DNA of 6,437 nucleotides from Mesorhizobium sp. (GTDB lineage: Bacteria; Pseudomonadota; Alphaproteobacteria; Rhizobiales; Rhizobiaceae): positions 1 to 6,437 of the forward strand of contig JAUYMV010000190.1 of the NCBI GenBank assembly GCA_030698645.1, read 5' to 3'. The notes under the pieces were generated by a model. It had not been told where the DNA came from and ran no database searches. It worked only from the letters and a program-made list of their open reading frames with translations. A program made the translations under genes and the position numbers. Shown one piece after another: positions 4,948 through 6,437 of this stretch. The first letter of the stretch is position 1. Each line of letters starts with the position of its first letter.

Positions 4948-5817
4948 ATGCATCTGACGGCGCGGAACGCGCTCGCGGCCGGATGTCTGCTTGCCGGCGC
5001 GGCGCTGCTGCTGCAGGCCTGCAGCATGACGGACGTGGTGCGGCCGGAGATCGACGTCAGCAGCACGGCAGCCCTGCCCACCGCCAGCGCGCAACTCATG
5101 CCGTCCGCCACGACGCCCCCGTACACGACCAGCGCCGGCATGACCGGCATAGTCCCGCGACCGGATGTCTACAGCGATCCGGATGTCTACCGCGAACCGG
5201 ATGTCCAGAGCGAACCCGGCGTCGAACCCATGCCGGGATACCGTGCCCCCCCGGTGCAACCGGCCGTCATGCCCGACGACGAGGTCGCTTGCCGCCGCGA
5301 GCTACGCCGGCTCGGCGCCAGCTTCAGGGATCTGCCGCCGATCCAGGATGGCGGCTCGTGCGGCATCGACTATCCGGTCGAACTGTCCGGCCTGTCCGGC
5401 GGCATCGCCATGAAGCCGGCGGCGACGCTGACCTGCCGCATGGCGGTCGCGGTCGCGCGCTGGACCAAGCAGGAGCTCGGCCCCTCGACGCGGCTGCGCT
5501 ACCTGACCGGCGTCAAGGCGATCCACCAGGCGTCGAGCTATTCCTGCCGCAGCATCGCCGGCAGTTCCAGCATGTCGGAACATTCCAAGGGCAACGCGCT
5601 CGACATTTCCCGCATCGAGCTCGACAACGGCAAGCGGATCGGTGTGCGCAGGCCGGGCTTCTTCCGCTTCCGCGAAAAGAGCCTGCTCAACAATGTGCGC
5701 GCCGACGCATGCGACTATTTCTCGACCGTGCTCGGACCCGGCTACAACCACGATCACCGCGATCATTTCCATTTCGACATCGCCAACCGCCGCGGCGGCC
5801 GCAAGGCCTGCCACTGA
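4948..5817 (+). CDS. extensin-family protein 2, predicted lipoprotein, LAS-type metallopeptidase fold
   Basis: A 289-residue paralogue of the preceding gene. Its N-terminus is a lipoprotein signal (hydrophobic AAGCLLAGAALLLQ, then AC with Cys25 and Ser at +2, which favours the outer membrane). The -2 Gln makes the lipobox slightly atypical. Residues 26-110 are a low-complexity linker with PDVYSD-type repeats. The domain from about 111 carries SEHSKGNALD (His212, Asp219) and HFHFD (His273, His275), the same putative zinc pattern. Cysteines 115, 138, 163, 200, 255 and 288 match the six in extensin 1 in order and nearly in spacing. ATG 4948 is preceded by AGGGA (4935-4939) with an 8-nt spacer. 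The 100-bp upstream gap shows no convincing promoter, so it is probably co-transcribed with extensin 1. A role in peptidoglycan or envelope remodelling is inferred from the fold and location. Confidence 0.88.
   Translation: MHLTARNALAAGCLLAGAALLLQACSMTDVVRPEIDVSSTAALPTASAQLMPSATTPPYTTSAGMTGIVPRPDVYSDPDVYREPDVQSEPGVEPMPGYRAPPVQPAVMPDDEVACRRELRRLGASFRDLPPIQDGGSCGIDYPVELSGLSGGIAMKPAATLTCRMAVAVARWTKQELGPSTRLRYLTGVKAIHQASSYSCRSIAGSSSMSEHSKGNALDISRIELDNGKRIGVRRPGFFRFREKSLLNNVRADACDYFSTVLGPGYNHDHRDHFHFDIANRRGGRKACH
5161..5214 (+). repeat. three 18-bp tandem repeats inside extensin 2
   Basis: Three consecutive units begin CCGGATGTC at 5161, 5179 and 5197, and a decayed fourth (CCCGGCGTC) begins at about 5214. 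They encode PDVYSD, PDVYRE, PDVQSE, then PGVEP, starting at residue 72 in the linker. The unit is a multiple of 3, so copy-number change would lengthen or shorten the linker without a frameshift. Confidence 0.8.
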
Positions 5818-5854
5818 CCCTCTGCGTCCTGTAGGCTCGCGCGGTTCATCGGTC

Positions 5855-5860
5855 GGGGAG
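5855..5860 (+). promoter_or_regulatory. GGGGAG ribosome-binding site fixing the GTG start of the LssY_C gene
   Basis: GGGGAG lies 5 nt before GTG 5866. No other in-frame start near the membrane segment has comparable support. Confidence 0.55.
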
Positions 5861-5865
5861 CCAGC

Positions 5866-6437
5866 GTGGGACGTCGCAAGCGCATCGCCATCTATGCCGG
5901 ACTGGCGTTTCTCGCCGCCTACGCCGCGCTCGCCTATGTCGCGGCGCCGATGATCTGGTCGGACATCGAACGCGCCGCCCGGCTGGCCCCGCCGCCGATG
6001 CGCACGACGACGCTGCAGGGCATACCAGGCGACCCGATCAATCTCGGCCTCGTCGGCGAAAAGGAGTCCGTGATCCGCGCCTTCGCGGCCATCGGCTGGA
6101 CGCCGGCCGACGCCGTCACGCTGAAAACCAGCGTCGAGATCGGCCTCAGCGTCGTGCTCGGCCGGCCCTATGCCGACGCGCCCGTCTCGACGCTCGTCTT
6201 CGAGGGACGCGGCCAGGATCTTGCCTTCGAGAAGGAGGACGGGGCAAGCGCCGGGCGTCGCCATCATCTGCGCCTCTGGCTGACGCGGCAGGCAGGCGAG
6301 GACGGCAGGCCGCTCTGGCTCGGCTCCGCCAGCTTCGACCGCGATGCCGGGCTCTCGCACGATACCGGCCAGTTCACCCATCACATCGCGCCGGACGTGG
6401 ACGCCGAGCGCGACCTCGTCATCGCGACATTGGACGC
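5866..6437 (+). CDS. LssY C-terminal domain membrane protein, 3' end outside window
   Basis: The first 190 codons are visible, starting at GTG. Residues 1-7 are basic (MGRRKRI) and 8-28 form one transmembrane helix or uncleaved signal anchor, so the rest should be periplasmic. From about residue 50 the sequence matches the LssY_C domain (PF14067). Its motifs in order are: GDPINLGLVGEKESV; AIGWTPADAVTLKTS; VLGRPYADAPVSTLVFEGRGQDLAFEK; RRHHLRLW (His133-His134); RPLWLGSASFDRDAGLS; and TGQFTHHIAPDVDAERD (His172-His173, Asp177, Asp179). The clustered His/Asp residues are conserved in the family as I recall it and could bind metal or act catalytically, but no activity is established. The domain is named after LssY of the Legionella lss secretion locus; here it stands without the PAP2 part of that protein. 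The gap to extensin 2 is 48 bp with no promoter seen, so co-transcription is likely. Confidence 0.85.
   Translation, partial: MGRRKRIAIYAGLAFLAAYAALAYVAAPMIWSDIERAARLAPPPMRTTTLQGIPGDPINLGLVGEKESVIRAFAAIGWTPADAVTLKTSVEIGLSVVLGRPYADAPVSTLVFEGRGQDLAFEKEDGASAGRRHHLRLWLTRQAGEDGRPLWLGSASFDRDAGLSHDTGQFTHHIAPDVDAERDLVIATLD

Noticed and set aside
3789..5150. Long minus-strand open frame (453 codons) opposite extensin 1
   Set aside because: Low-complexity Arg/Gly-rich translation, no ribosome-binding site or domain; shadow of the Pro-rich linker codons on the other strand.
5302..6384. Minus-strand open frame (360 codons) opposite extensin 2 and the LssY_C gene
   Set aside because: It spans two well-supported plus-strand genes and has no family signature.

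Overview
The window is compact, GC-rich, gene-dense DNA with alphaproteobacterial character. Its gene families (tandem extensin-family proteins, DUF3775, DUF486, an LssY_C protein, a Cys-motif TPR protein) and the single GGAAC-N16-CGTT promoter motif point to Hyphomicrobiales (Rhizobiales), probably a Phyllobacteriaceae/Mesorhizobium-like genome. That placement is inferred from gene content and composition, not from a marker gene. I see no mobile element, tRNA, rRNA, CRISPR array or phage gene. The region reads as ordinary chromosome with an envelope-biased gene set.

Left part (1-1685): a membrane protein with a bacterial PH domain runs leftward off the window. It is divergent from an exported PQQ-dependent aldose sugar dehydrogenase. 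The 104-bp gap between them carries a candidate promoter for the PH gene, with a perfect 7+7 inverted repeat at its predicted transcription start.

Middle part (1719-3281, all minus strand): in transcription order these are a DUF486 four-helix membrane protein, a MarR-type regulator with a candidate autoregulatory palindrome on its promoter, a stem-loop terminator, and a periplasmic TPR protein. The TPR gene converges on the dehydrogenase.

Right part (3430-6437, all plus strand): a small acidic DUF3775 protein is followed by two consecutive extensin-family genes and a truncated LssY_C-domain membrane protein. The two extensin proteins share a C-terminal domain that looks like a zinc LAS/M15-type peptidase. 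They have the same six cysteines at almost identical spacing, but one has a cleavable signal peptide and a long Pro-rich linker while the other is a predicted lipoprotein. Short gaps and the lack of clear internal promoters suggest that extensin 1, extensin 2 and LssY_C form a cell-envelope operon.

The most interesting regulatory signal is an exact EcfG-type (general stress response) promoter motif. It ends 7 nt before the ATG of the first extensin gene, which has no Shine-Dalgarno sequence. This predicts stress-induced, leaderless or nearly leaderless expression of the envelope cluster. I found no clearly unprecedented system.
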